This document shows positions 21,000 through 33,200 of a stretch of 64,000 nt of DNA, piece after piece. Numbering within the stretch: the stretch's first letter is position 1; every line of letters begins with the position of its first letter. Made by a program: the position numbers and the translations under genes. This DNA comes from Plasmodiophora brassicae. Its lineage: Eukaryota; Endomyxa; Phytomyxea; Plasmodiophorida; Plasmodiophoridae. The notes under the pieces are model-generated. The model had not been told where the DNA came from. It saw only the letters and a list, made by a program, of their open reading frames with translations, and did not search any database. Location of the stretch: NCBI GenBank assembly GCA_039704465.1, contig JASFAU010000018.1, forward strand, positions 124,001-188,000. Reading direction: 5' to 3'.

Positions 21000-22352
21000 T
21001 CAAGAAGATCAAAGGGGATGCGATCATCGACTGGACTGCGAGCGTGTCACTGGTCCACGCGAGCGGCCTCCGGAGCGATTGCTTGCCGGATTTTCCGAGG
21101 GTAAAGTGGCCACATCGTGTCGTGGGCGTCCGCCGATGGACTGCACTGTAGGTCCTCCACTTGCAAGCAGTAATGCGTCCAAACCACCTTCAGGAGAGGA
21201 CGGCGATCGTTCGTCAGAACGCCCAAGTCGAATACACGTTCCCCGGTCCGACTGTCAGGGCGGAACTGGACAGACAGGTTGACATCACCGGGATCATGGA
21301 ATCTGTCGAAGCATGATAACGTATTTGAACCGAATCTCGTCTTGCATAACGGCACTTGGCAAATGCTGCACCACACCGTCGTACTGCATTGTCGACATGT
21401 CCCATTCGGTTCCCGATATTGACCCAGTAAACATCCCCCTTATTGCCAGAGCGCTGGACAACGTATGCCCTGTCTGAAACGTAGCGCGCGACCGTCCTCA
21501 GTCAGGAAGAACAACCGACGATTCCGCTTAGGTGGCTGGAGGAGCGGCACTGGATTGTCAGCTGCCTCTGCTGCACGCTGCAATTCAGAAGGCACTCAGT
21601 CGCGGCAGGCCAGCCGAAGAAAATGTTTGAAGGACCCTCATCGTTCAACAAATGTTTCCATTTGTCGAAACTGGACACATCGGCAATACGGGATTGCAGC
21701 TGCTGCAGACGCCACAGCTCGTGCGCATTTAGCATGCACACGAAACAAAGCCGCTGCCAATTTAACGTCTTGGGACGGTCGCCGGAAATCGACCTGGTGC
21801 CACTGTTCAGTAATGGATCTCATACATCGCGGTATTTGCATACCTTAACATTGTTCATCTCTCTCTCTCGAGACAACGTCCTGGCCGCCTTTCACATGAT
21901 TTCAGAACCAGACAGCGGCTGGGACGATTTCGTGGGCAGGAGGTGGGCTTCGGCATTGAAGAAGCGCTTGCTTCATTTGTCGCCAGAACTTAACAATGTG
22001 GTGATCAACCGCGTGTTCCAGAGTGGGTACGGGTAAAGCGTCGATCTGCGCAGGTCCAGCATGTTTGTCCCCGATGCGCTGACAAGCAAGCAAGTAATGT
22101 TCACGTGTTCACGCAAAACGCCAGGAACGGTTACCAAGACAGCACACAGCACTGAAGTGCTCGATGTACATCCCACCATGCTTGTTTCTCGACGGCAAAC
22201 GCCAGTGGATACGAATCCGTCCACTCAGGGTCGAAGGTATCAGTCGGCGTCGTCGCGTAGAGGCTCATCGCCCATATCGCATCGGGATTCAAGCGCGACA
22301 AATGGGCGGCAGCCCGTTGGCTGTTAACAGCCGTCGACAGATGCGAAAACAA
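21000..22352 (-). pseudogene. piggyBac-like transposase remnant
   Basis: On the minus strand the frames hold fragments of one protein with many stops. The most diagnostic is near 21420-21330, CRQCSTTVWCSICQVPLC followed by a later CFDRFH. That pattern (C-x2-C, C-x2-C, LC, C...H) resembles the Cys-rich C-terminal zinc domain of piggyBac-type (DDE_Tnp_1_7) transposases. The catalytic part cannot be traced with confidence. The assignment rests on this motif and on the transposon context. Confidence 0.42.
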
Positions 22353-22597
22353 TGGCCTGCAAGGATGTCAGAAGGCAACGCACCGGAACATCAAAGAAAC
22401 AAGAGTACTGTAGACACAGGTTGCTAACATCCGACACCATGATGAGACTGGTCGCGGACGTCTTGTTCAACGACTATTTTGATGTCGTCGCAAACAATAG
22501 GTACGACGAGCCTCGCATTTGCAAGAAGCCATGCATCGACACTGTAAACTTGCTTCGCTCGAGAAGTGTTCATAGGCCCTGTTATCATATATCATGT

Positions 22598-22650
22598 AGA
22601 CCGGACCGCCCAACTCGGCCACGAGAGCAGCTGCTCTCGTAGTCATACCG
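22598..22650. repeat. degenerate copy of the 62-bp palindrome at 35627
   Basis: The sequence GTAGACCGGACCGCCCAACT then GGCCACGAGAGCAGCTGCTC matches the left arm and centre of the perfect palindrome at 35627-35688, with the right arm decayed after CTCTCGTAG. It indicates a small dispersed hairpin repeat family. Confidence 0.75.
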
Positions 22651-22925
22651 GAAAACCTACGTACATTGTTTGCCCATCATCGTTGACCTCGTCGTCGGGT
22701 TGAGACCACTGTGCTCGGACATGATCATCGTCATATGCAGCCCGCAGCATGCGGACAGCCGCCTCCCACACTTTGCGGTCTTCCTCCATGGAACCCACTC
22801 GGTTTCAAATCGGACGAAAGTCCGCAGGTAACGCCGCACGGCGGACTACGCCATTCGAACCGATTCAGACAGCATAGTTGTCAGTCTAGCCGTTGCAACA
22901 GGCCACCGGAAATCACCCCCATACA

Positions 22926-22940
22926 TGACATACTATGTCA
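22926..22940. repeat. palindrome P3
   Basis: TGACATACTATGTCA, the same 15-base palindrome as P1, P2 and P4 with a different central base. It lies between the piggyBac-like and the hAT-like segments. A separate 27-bp palindrome (GAGCCCTGCATGA-G-TCATGCAGGGCTC) follows at 22969-22995. Confidence 0.88.
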
Positions 22941-23410
22941 TACAACGGAAAAGCTATTTCTGACACCCGAGCCCTGCATGAGTCATGCAGGGCTCGATAA
23001 AGTAGTACAATCGCGTTAGAATAGTACAATGTACTAATATAAGGGCACCTGTCTGTACTATTTTAATTAGTGCGTGGCGGACTTACCAAGTGCCTACGGA
23101 CTTCCCCGAGTCTGTTTGTACTGTTCCGGAGCAGCCTAACACCCCCACTGACCCGTGATAGCTGCCGCGATGTCGGGTCCTCCACGTAAACATCCGAAAC
23201 GATTATATCCCTACCTGGATAAGTTCGAACTTGAGTTCGGATTGCGAGTGACGTCACGGAACGAAAGCAGTGGCTCTGTTGAGGCTGTTAGTGTGCCGCT
23301 TTTGTGAGTGCTGGGGGCGCGAGGATGCAGATGACGAAGTTGCTGATGGTCGGAAACGAAAGAAAACGGTGAATCGCAAACATTGGAAGGATATATTCGC
23401 AAGAATATGA

Positions 23411-23893
23411 TTGAGCAGCACCCTACGAAGGTATGGACTCATGGAATATTCCAATCTCCGTAACCTTGACGCCTCGACACCTGAAGTTCTCAGGAATTTC
23501 TTCAATCAGACTGCCGTTGAGGTGTTCTTTGAGAAACACAGCACTGTTGTTGGCCGCAAACGAATCATCACAATCGATAAGATTATTGTCGGCGTGGTCG
23601 TTCGCGATGTGTTGCTCCGTCCAGCTGGCAGGACGATTCGGAAAACGAAGAACCTGCCGGTGACACGGGCTTGGTCCGCTTGGATGTATTTGAACCCGAC
23701 TGTGCAACAGAGGATGACGGCTCAACAACTGTATCCCGTGATGCCAACCACTAGTCGGGTCGAGGGTGACTTCTCCTTAATGTCCTATCGCCGGAATGCC
23801 TATTGCGCCGCCATGACAGATTTCGTTCTGGAAGGAATATTCATGTATGCCAAGCAATACCGCGCACTCCAGGATGTGGCAAATCGTTTCTAG
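23411..23893 (+). pseudogene. hAT-like transposase C-terminal fragment
   Basis: A 160-codon frame ends with PTTSRVEGDFSLMSYRRNAY and TDFVLEGIFMYAK. That layout (P-x-S, E-x-x-FS, R-N, then a leucine-rich helix) resembles the hAT family dimerisation region at the transposase C-terminus. The catalytic N-terminal part is missing. Possible terminal repeats, CAGGGCTCGATAAAGTAG at 22988 and the reverse complement of CTACTTTAAAGAGGCCTG near 24037-24054, match imperfectly and begin with the CAGGG common in hAT elements. No convincing 8-bp target duplication was found. Confidence 0.5.
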
Positions 23894-24057
23894 GGCCTGC
23901 TGCATTGATAAACACTAAGCTTAGATCGATTCTAGGGCGTCTACTGGACAGAATTCTGTAGATGTACTAGATGTACTATTCTAAGCGTCCCAAGGTGTAC
24001 TATTTAAGCTAGAATAGTACGAATAGGGCAATGTCCTACTTTAAAGAGGCCTGTGCA

Positions 24058-24072
24058 TGACATAGTATGTCA
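24058..24072. repeat. palindrome P4
   Basis: TGACATAGTATGTCA again, 13 bases upstream of the second 214-bp direct repeat. Together with P1-P3 it delimits the two transposase-bearing segments. Confidence 0.88.
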
Positions 24073-24085
24073 TCCACGGAGTTTG

Positions 24086-24300
24086 GGGTTAAGAAGCGTC
24101 GGTGCCCGGGCTCGCATCCTTCGAACGGGTGCGGATGGCAGGGTTGAATAAACAAATCCAATGCGCTGGATGCTGTTAAACCTTGTTGATAGGTAAGTAG
24201 GTATGTACAGGTATTCTGGCGGAGGTCACCGGCACAGTTTTGTGACTGCGCATTTTTGTGAGACCTTCCCTGCCCTTCTTCCGCCATAAAGGCACAGTAT
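24086..24300 (+). repeat. direct repeat R2, second copy of the Crypton 3' end
   Basis: Near-identical to 20690-20903. Here it starts TTAAGAAGCGTCGG and ends CAGTAT followed by TGATGTCTG, where R1 continues GTCATGC. It is not followed by any recombinase sequence. The region from here to 24754 carries no gene I can identify; a minus-strand frame at 24615-24300 has no recognisable domain. Confidence 0.85.
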
Positions 24301-24810
24301 TGATGTCTGCCTGGATGTCGACTTGTTGCTAGGCCCGTTGCCTGGCGGGGGGATTCTATATATTGCGTCTCGCGCTTCTTCGAGCCTCTTGTTGTAGGCT
24401 GTGTTGCACAGTGGTCGTGCTATTAGTGGCTCGTGACTCATGGTAGCTGTGACTCTGAACGCCGTGGGTCCAGTCGTGTACTTGTACCTCCTGTGTTGCT
24501 GCAGTCTACTCCCACTACGTCCTATTTTCAGGAATGGTGTCCGATCCGTAGTAGTAGTAGTCAAATTTAGGGGGCCTAATTGCGCTCCGCCCGATGTTCG
24601 TTTCATCCACGTCAAGCGTCCACTCAGGTGCTCGACGGGTCTATCATATCTACGCGGGTTCTCTTGTTTGTTGTATGCTTATTCTTCAGGCACTTAGGTG
24701 ACGAAGTGGTCTGGCCCCTCGATAGTTGTCGCTCTTGTAGTGAGTATGCGCCCTTGTGCTAACGCCGCCGCTGCCCACTACGGGGGCGGTCGGTCGCAAG
24801 AGTCGGCGCC

Positions 24811-25007
24811 TGTTCATCCAGAGTACCAGTACTCAGATGATGCTGCTCAGATGCTGCTGCCACCCGGTCACATGATCATGACCGTACTCGACCCCGCAGC
24901 GGCCCTTGCTGTGACGATCCTGTCCAAATACATCAGTTCGTTATATCACCAGGCGCCGACTCTTGCGACCGACCGCCCCCGTAGTGGGCAGCGGCGGCGT
25001 TAGCACA
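24811..25007 (+). repeat. element A, 5' LTR
   Basis: 197 bp, TGTTCATCC...TTAGCACA, preceded by GCGCC and followed by GAAGCTTC and the gag leader. Confidence 0.95.
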
Positions 25008-25050
25008 GAAGCTTCTTGCGCAAAGAGCCCCAAGCAAACGAACTCACTTA

Positions 25051-26041
25051 ATGGCAGGAGGTGGCCGCAGAGCGCCCGTTCGTCTACAGATGGAGGACGA
25101 CGCCAGGACCAACTCCGACGCCGAGGCCAAGGAGCATGAATCGTCGACAGATGACGAAATCGATCGAGGGCTTCAGTCAACAAACCTGCACGGTAAGAGC
25201 CCGATCTTTATGCCTTTGAAACCGCCCATCCTACGTACCCTGAGCCTTACGGCCAAGGACGGAATTAACGATTTCCTCAAGAAATATAGGAAACACGTCG
25301 AGATCGTTAACGAGCGCCGACTGATCTACAAGGAGGATATTCATCCGCCAACGGTGAAGTCATGCATTACCGAGGACGTCCTCAGAGGGATGTCGAAATA
25401 TCGCCTACGTCAACCCGCCAGCACGATCACGGATGGCGACATCATGAGCTACTTGAGGTCAGTCCAACGCAGGGAGGCTGATGTCGAGAGTTCGACAGAC
25501 ATCAAGGCGCTTCTCACGAAGACAGTGCATGAACCTGTCAATCAAGAGTATTGAGGAACGTGTCACGTCTTTCTTCGCCAAGTTCGATGAGCTAATCGAC
25601 GACTATGGGCTACAAGACACATACGCCAAAGGAACGAAAGGAACCAAGCGCAAGATCAAGGTATTACGCGGAGGTATCCGTCCCACTGACCTTGCGGTTC
25701 TAGTCGAACGCGCGATCGAGTTCGGAGGGTGCAGGGACGCTGAGAAGGACGAGCTCAAATTCTTCGACCTCGTCGACCGTCTTGCCAAAGAGCAGGACAA
25801 ACACTTCCGGCTGCAAGCTGAGAAGAAGAAGTCTCCAGCGCAGACCATGTCCCCACCTGCAGGTAAGAAAGGTAAGGACGTTGTTGCTCCGAATAGGAAT
25901 GGCGGCAAGCATCCGACAAATCCGATCGGACTGAAGACAGCTCAATCGTCCACATCGCAAACGAAAGACGAATCGAGGGACATCCCCGAGCACATCCGAA
26001 AACGTTTCGAAGGTAAGGATCCTCCAAGGCAGGTTGCCTAA
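25051..26041 (+). pseudogene. element A gag, frameshifted
   Basis: A gag starts at ATG 25051 (MAGGGRRAPVRLQMEDDA). It reads a capsid-like region (NDFLKKYRKHVEIVNERR, YLRSVQRREADV) until a stop at 25554, which arises because two bases present in element B are missing near 25528. The reading continues in the next frame (25540-26041) to a Lys-rich tail. A zinc knuckle (CLICKEQHWVQVC, C-x2-C-x3-H-x4-C) follows at 26039-26077 in a third frame. Element B has one more A there, which puts the knuckle in frame with the preceding gag. Hence gag and pol are probably one continuous frame in the parent element. Confidence 0.85.
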
Positions 26042-28410
26042 TCTGCAAGGAGCAGCACTGGGTCCAAGTGTGCCCGAAGGCAACTCAAGGAGAACGCAAA
26101 GCTGCCATTGAAAAGTTCCAGAAAGAGCGCAAAGAGAAGGAGGAGAGTAAGGGCAACGCAGACACGGCAAAGCGCATGGGCCCGCCGTCGCCGTCAACAC
26201 CGTCCCCTATGAGACTTCGCTTCCAGAACTCGCTCGACCTTCCATTCGAAGCCGATAGTGGTGCGACGAAGACCGTCATTTCGCAATCGCAACTGCTACG
26301 GATTCAAGCCATCCAGCATGTCCCAGTCAAAGTGTTCGACCATCCAACGGAGGCGAAACTTGCAACGATCGGGGCTACGACAACAATTGTCGCCACAGCG
26401 ATCGTGGACATCACCATTGTCCCACCTTCGCATGGCAAACCTGCACATCTACGCGGGCGGGAAATCAACGTATGTCGCGAAGACCTATCTGATGACATTG
26501 TCCTTTTAGGAGCCCCGGAACTGGACGCGTTGGGTATCAATCCAGCTACACAACTGAAGGAGATGTTAATCGAGGCAAATGGTCCTATCATCATCGAAGC
26601 GGATCCGACCCCGGAACGTCACGCCCCAGGTGGTCAAGGGATCACGATGAGAGCGGTAAGACACCCGGAGGTAAGTGGAACAACTCGCGATCATGAGCCC
26701 CAATTGGACACCAATGATCCGGGTGACGACTATGATGTCGAAATCGGAGAACACTCCGATACAGACGTGGACAGGGCAATAGACCGGATGATACAACGTG
26801 CAACTGACTCCGGTTTCCCTAACGATCAAGTCCCGCGTCTACGCACAACTGTCAATCGACACAAAGACATATGGCGAACGAAGCTTGGCCGTGATCCACC
26901 TGCGAAAGTAAGTCCACTGAAACTACACTTCAAAGCAGATGCTCGTCCTGTTCGTTGCCGAACACGAAGGTATACCCTCGAACATCAAAAATTCATGGAT
27001 GATCACGTAGGAACCTTGGCGGAAAACGATTTTGTGTACCGCAATCCGCACAGCAGGTACGCGTCGCCGTGTCTGGTCGTCGACAAGAAGGACACGGAGG
27101 TTCGCGGCCATCGGCTGACCGTCGACATCAATGAAGCCGTCAACAAACAGACCGAACGCATTGCATGGCCGATGCCTCACATCGACATCATCCTGACCTA
27201 CCTACGTTCCGCGACCATCTTCATGCTGTTCGATGCCTTTAAAGGCTATTGGCAATTTCCGTTGCACCCTGATTCGCAGGAGGCCTGCTCGTTCATGACG
27301 CACATCGCCACGTTTACACCCAGGCGCATCATCCAGGGAATCGCTGATTGCGTGTTTGCGTTCCAGGCGGGAATGCAACAGGTGTTGGGGAAACTTCTAT
27401 ATATCTGCGCCCTACTCTGGATCGACGATATCCTCGGCTACGTATCTGGATTCGGAGCCTACATGGACACACTCGAATCTCTTCTCAACGCTTTCGACGA
27501 GTTTGGAGTTAAACTCAACCCTGATCGCTGCCAGTTATATCTCACTTCAGTGACATGGTGCGGTCGCGTTATATCCGCTGATGGAGTGTCGTTCGATCGC
27601 TCGTATCTCAACGCCTTGCACGATCTATCAACTCCTATCACGGCTGCTGATCTCCAACAGTTCCTCTCGGGCCTCAATTGGGTCCGTTCTGTTATCCCTC
27701 AATTCGCGGCACATGTTCATCCGCTACAGGATCTACTTCTGTCCGCTTCTCGTTCTGTCAGCAGTCTGAAGAAATCACACCTACGTCGAGTTCGTTTAGC
27801 CGACATCGGCTGGACCACTGACCATCTCACCAGTTTCAATTCTCTGAAGCATCGACTATCGGAGGCCATGACGCTGGCGCACCCCAAGGACGAATGGATC
27901 ATGTGTCTCTTTCCGGATGCGAGTGACCGTTTCTGGTCTGTTTTCCTGTCGCAGATCCCTCCGGAAGATATTGATCTCCCGTACGGTGAGCAACACCACG
28001 AACCTTTGTCGTTCATCTCGGGACATTTCCGTGGTTCTCAATTGAAGTGGGCGACCATTGAGAAGGAGGCCTACGCCATCATTGAAGGCTGCTATCGCCT
28101 CAGACACTTCATCTCTATGTCAAAGCTGGCACTTCGAATCTTCACAGACCACCGTAATTTGGTTTTCATTCTGAACCCAGCCTCGGTTGCACGAATTAGT
28201 CGGACGACCGGCGATCGCTTGGAGCGCTGGCGACTTCAGATTATCGACCTAGATTTTCACATTGAGCACATTGCTGGGGAGGACAACGTTTGGGCCGACC
28301 TCGCCACGCGGTGGGGCGTCGCCCTGCAACCACTCTCCTCATTTTCCCTCCATCGTTCCGTTCTATTCGTCATATGGCAATTAATCTTGACTTCGACGAT
28401 TACAAGATGA
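26042..28410 (+). pseudogene. element A protease, RT and RNase H
   Basis: An open frame of about 780 codons with the gypsy order. The retropepsin site EADSGATKTVIS (about 26250) is followed by VLLGAPELDALGINP and the RT, with YASPCLVVDKKD, LTVDINEAVN, FDAFKGYWQFPL (first Asp) and LLWIDDILGYV (the catalytic pair, about 27410-27450). Next come the RT connection (TAADLQQFLSGLNWV) and RNase H (CLFPDASDRFWS, TIEKEAYAI, FTDHRNLVF). The frame is lost after GEDNVWADLATRWG near 28315, at a G run, and integrase continues in another frame. Element B has the same break. Confidence 0.9.
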
Positions 28411-29935
28411 CCGATGAGTTTATCTGGCCGTCTGTCGACGAGATTAGTAACGCTCAGACCGACTACATTCGCCAACACGACCTATCTGCCGTTTCCGATA
28501 TTCTCCAACTCGAAGGGGACATGTCTCTCCACCTTAGCCCGGAATCTGGCTGGCGTACTCCAGACAATCAACTCTGGGTACCATCACATGCACTGCAGCT
28601 ACGCATCGCAGTGATTTCACATATGGGACTGTCTGGTCATCAACCTGCTGCATCGACTATTTCGAGCATCGCACAACTCTTCTGGTGGCCTGATCTGGAT
28701 TCCTTTGTTCGTGCATTTGTGGACAAATGCTTACACTGCCTACGCAACAAAGATTCGATGATTCCCCGACCTTTTGGCACGGCTATGCATGCGGACAAGC
28801 CCAATAAGGTCATCCACTATGACTTTCTGTTCTTATCAAACCTCGTCCAGGCGATTCTCATCAACTTCGTTATGTTCTGGTTCTGAAGGACGACGCCACG
28901 GCATTCGTCGAGTTAATTCCTTGTCAATTCGCGGATCACAGCGTTGTCGCCGAATCTCTTCTGGATTGGTTCAAACGTTTCGGCATTGTTTTCCAACATG
29001 TCTCTGACCGCGGCACACACTTCAAAAACGCGGTTATCGCCGAGCTTAATAGCCGGTTACACTGCAACCATCATTTCACAACTGCCTACACACCTTGGGC
29101 GAACGGCACGGTTGAGGTTGTCAACAAGCGGCTTCTCTTTCTGCTGAAGTCCCTCCTCTCCGAGCTAAATCTTCCATTCCAGGATTGGCCGTATGTCCTT
29201 CCGCTGATCAACATGACGGTAAATCACACTGTTCGATCAAGTGTGGGCTACGCGCCTGTCACGATGTTTACGGGTTTGCCACCCTCGACACCTATCTCGA
29301 TTATCTTCAACAAACGCATCGACGCGGTTATCGACGTACCGTTGACCCCTGACCGTCTCAAGGAAATGACGACGGAACTTATCGATTCTCTCGAGGACAT
29401 GCACAAAGCAGTGGCACGTACACGCACCCATCTACGTGATCTCAAGCAACGCGCCCGGCGTCGCCGACGCAATGTTCGCGAGATCAACTTCACGACGGGC
29501 GACTATGTTCTCGTGGCCAACCATGGCAAGCACTCCAAGTCCGAGTACAACTGGACTGGACCTGCCCAGATTATCGACACCATCAACGACTGGGTGTATC
29601 GAGTTCGAGATCTCTTGACTGATCGTATCTCAGATGTACACGCCCAGCGCTTAATGTTCTATGCAGATGCGCACTTGAATGTCACCTCTTCCTGAAGCAC
29701 AACATCGCGCTCACCGGCGTGGCTTACCAAGTCAACGCAGTCGAGGACATTCGAGTCAACTCTACGTCAGGTGACACTGAACTACTGATCAACTGGATCG
29801 GATTCGATGCCACCGACAATTCATGGGAACCTTACTCGGTCATGGCGGCCGATGTTCCTGATATCGTCAGGGCCTTCCTCGAACGACAAGCCGAAGGAGA
29901 CCCGCTCTGCTCACGACTGTTAGCAGATTTCTAAC
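28311..29935 (+). pseudogene. element A integrase and chromodomain
   Basis: Integrase continues in the second frame with the HHCC zinc finger (HMGLSGHQ and CLHCLRNKD, about 28620-28750) and the first Asp near HYDFLFLS. After a frame change near 28860 it shows VLVLKDDATAFVELIP, HVSDRGTHFKN (second Asp) and YTPWANGTVEVVNKR (Glu), then the C-terminal part in the frame 29213-29695. A chromodomain (VEDIRVNSTSGDTELLINW, then NSWEPYSVM) ends at 29935. Chromodomains on integrase tails direct chromovirus insertion to particular chromatin; here the domain is separated from integrase by a stop at 29693. Confidence 0.85.
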
Positions 29936-29942
29936 ACGGGAG

Positions 29943-30137
29943 TGTTCATCCAGAGTACCAGTACTCAGATGATGCTGCTCAGATGCTGCTGCCACCCGGT
30001 CACATGATCATGACCGTACTCGACCGCAGCGGCCCTTGCTGTGACGATCCTGTCCAAATACATCAGTTCGTTATATCACCAGGCGCCGACTCTTGCGACC
30101 GACCGCCCCCGTAGTGGGCAGCGGCGGCGTTAGCACA
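29943..30137 (+). repeat. element A, 3' LTR
   Basis: 195 bp, identical in layout to the 5' LTR but with GACCGCAG where the other three LTR copies read GACCCCGCAG. It is preceded by a short purine tract (ACGGGAG) and followed by the GCGCC duplication. Confidence 0.95.
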
Positions 30138-30283
30138 GCGCCTGGTGATATAACGAACTGATGTATTTGGACAGGATCGTCACAGCAAGGGCCGCTGCGG
30201 GGTCGAGTACGGTCATGATCATGTGACCGGGTGGCAGCAGCATCTGAGCAGCATCATCTGAGTACTGGTACTCTGGATGAACA
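30138..30283 (-). repeat. element B, 3' LTR, larger part
   Basis: The first 146 bases of the B LTR in element sense; the remaining 56 bases lie at 24755-24810, beyond element A. The 5-bp GCGCC is duplicated at the two cut ends. Confidence 0.93.
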
Positions 30284-30292
30284 CTCCCCGTG

Positions 30293-33200
30293 TTAGAAAT
30301 CTGCTAACAGTCGTGAGCAGAGCGGGTCTCCTTCGGCTTGTCGTTCGAGGAAGGCCCTGACGATATCAGGAACATCGGCCGCCATGACCGAGTAAGGTTC
30401 CCATGAATTGTCGGTGGCATCGAATCCGATCCAGTTGATCAGTAGTTCAGTGTCACCTGACGTAGAGTTGACTCGAATGTCCTCGACTGCGTTGACTTGG
30501 TAAGCCACGCCGGTGAGCGCGATGTTGTGCTTCAGGAAGAGGTGACATTCAAGTGCGCATCTGCATAGAACATTAAGCGCTGGGCGTGTACATCTGAGAT
30601 ACGATCAGTCAAGAGATCTCGAACTCGATACACCCAGTCGTTGATGGTGTCGATAATCTGGGCAGGTCCAGTCCAGTTGTACTCGGACTTGGAGTGCTTG
30701 CCATGGTTGGCCACGAGAACATAGTCGCCCGTCGTGAAGTTGATCTCGCGAACATTGCGTCGGCGACGCCGGGCGCGTTGCTTGAGATCACGTAGATGGG
30801 TGCGTGTACGTGCCACTGCTTTGTGCATGTCCTCGAGAGAATCGATAAGTTCCGTCGTCATTTCCTTTGAGACGGTCAGGGGTCAACGGTACGTCGATAA
30901 CCGCGTCGATGCGTTTGTTGAAGATAATCGAGATAGGTGTCGAGGGTGGCAAACCCGTAAACATCGTGACAGGCGCGTAGCCCACACTTGATCGAACAGT
31001 GTGATTTACCGTCATGTTGATCAGCGGAAGGACATACGGCCAATCCTGGAATGGAAGATTTAGCTCGGAGAGGAGGGACTTCAGCAGAAAGAGAAGCCGC
31101 TTGTTGACAACCTCAACCGTGCCGTTCGCCCAAGGTGTGTAGGCAGTTGTGAAATGATGGTTGCAGTGTAACCGGCTATTAAGCTCGGCGATAACCGCGT
31201 TTTTGAAGTGTGTGCCGCGGTCAGAGACATGTTGGAAAACAATGCCGAAACGTTTGAACCAATCCAGAAGAGATTCGGCGACAACGCTGTGATCCGCGAA
31301 TTGACAAGGAATTAACTCGACGAATGCCGTGGCGTCGTCCTTCAGAACCAGAACATAACGAAGTTGATGAGAATCGCCTGGACGAGGTTTGATAAGAACA
31401 GAAAGTCATAGTGGATGACCTTATTGGGCTTGTCCGCATGCATAGCCGTGCCAAAAGGTCGGGGAATCATCGAATCTTTGTTGCGTAGGCAGTGTAAGCA
31501 TTTGTCCACAAATGCACGAACAAAGAATCCAGATCAGGCCACCAGAAGAGTTGTGCGATGCTCGAAATAGTCGATGCAGCAGGTTGATGACCAGACAGTC
31601 CCATATGTGAAATCACTGCGATGCGTAGCTGCAGTGCATGTGATGGTACCCAGAGTTGATTGTCTGGAGTACGCCAGCCAGATTCCGGGCTAAGGTGGAG
31701 AGACATGTCCCCTTCGAGTTGGAGAATATCGGAAACGGCAGATAGGTCGTGTTGGCGAATGTAGTCGGTCTGAGCGTTACTAATCTCGTCGACAGACGGC
31801 CAGATAAACTCATCGGTCATCTTGTAATCGTCGAAGTCAAGATTAATTGCCATATGACGAATAGAACGGAACGATGGAGGGAAAATGAGGAGAGTGGTTG
31901 CAGGGCGACGCCCCACCGCGTGGCGAGGTCGGCCCAAACGTTGTCCCCCCAGCAATGTGCTCAATGTGAAAATCTAGGTCGATAATCTGAAGTCGCCAGC
32001 GCTCCAAGCGATCGCCGGTCGTCCGACTAATTCGTGCAACCGAGGCTGGGTTCAGAATGAAAACCAAATTACGGTGGTCTGTGAAGATTCGAAGTGCCAG
32101 CTTTGACATAGAGATGAAGTGTCTGAGGCGATAGCAGCCTTCAATGATGGCGTAGGCCTCCTTCTCAATGGTCGCCCACTTCAATTGAGAACCACGGAAT
32201 GTCCCCGAGATGAACGACAAAGGTTCGTGGTGTTGCTCACCGTACGGGAGATCAATATCTTCCGGAGGGATCTGCGACAGGAAAACAGACCAGAAACGGT
32301 CACTCGCATCCGGAAAGAGACACATGATCCATTCGTCCTTGGGGTGCGCCAGCGTCATGGCCTCCGATAGTCGATGCTTCAGAGAATTGAAACTGGTGAG
32401 ATGGTCAGTGGTCCAGCCGATGTCGGCTAAACGAACTCGACGTAGGTGTGATTTCTTCAGACTGCTGACAGAACGAGAAGCGGACAGAAGTAGATCCTGT
32501 AGCGGATGAACATGTGCCGCGAATTTGAGGGATAACAGAACGGACCCAATTGAGGCCCGAGAGGAACTGTTGGAGATCAGCAGCCGTGATAGGAGTTGAT
32601 AGATCGTGCAAGGCGTTGAGATACGAGCGATCGAACGACACTCCATCAGCGGATATAACGCGACCGCACCATGTCACTGAAGTGAGATATAACTGGCAGC
32701 GATCAGGGTTGAGTTTAACTCCAAACTCGTCGAAAGCGTTGAGAAGAGATTCGAGTGTGTCCATGTAGGCTCCGAATCCAGATACGTAGCCGAGGATATC
32801 GTCGATCCAGAGTAGGGCGCAGATATATAGAAGTTTCCCCAACACCTGTTGCATTCCCGCCTGGAACGCAAACACGCAATCAGCGATTCCCTGGATGATG
32901 CGCCTGGGTGTAAACGTGGCGATGTGCGTCATGAACGAGCAGGCCTCCTGCGAATCAGGGTGCAACGGAAATTGCCAATAGCCTTTAAAGGCATCGAACA
33001 GCATGAAGATGGTCGCGGAACGTAGGTAGGTCAGGATGATGTCGATGTGAGGCATCGGCCATGCAATGCGTTCGGTCTGTTTGTTGACGGCTTCATTGAT
33101 GTCGACGGTCAGCCGATGGCCGCGAACCTCCGTGTCCTTCTTGTCGACGACCAGACACGGCGACGCGTACCTGCTGTGCGGATTGCGGTACACAAAATCG

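Larger units (their letters stand above)
24811..30137 (+). mobile_element. chromodomain gypsy element A, inserted in the LTR of B
   Basis: Element A (5327 bp, plus strand) has LTRs at 24811-25007 (197 bp) and 29943-30137 (195 bp, two C missing in a run) and is flanked by the duplication GCGCC (24806-24810 and 30138-30142). It has the same gene order as B and near-identical sequence. It lies in the opposite orientation inside the 3' LTR of B, which makes the whole 24.8-35.4 kb region a giant near-palindrome. The base after the 5' LTR (GAAGCTTCTTGCG) does not match a tRNA end that I recognise. Confidence 0.95.

Noticed and set aside
26030..26090. Programmed -1 frameshift between gag and pol in element A
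   Set aside because: Element B has one extra A in the CCAAAGG run, which puts the zinc knuckle in frame with gag; a single-base loss or read error in A is simpler.
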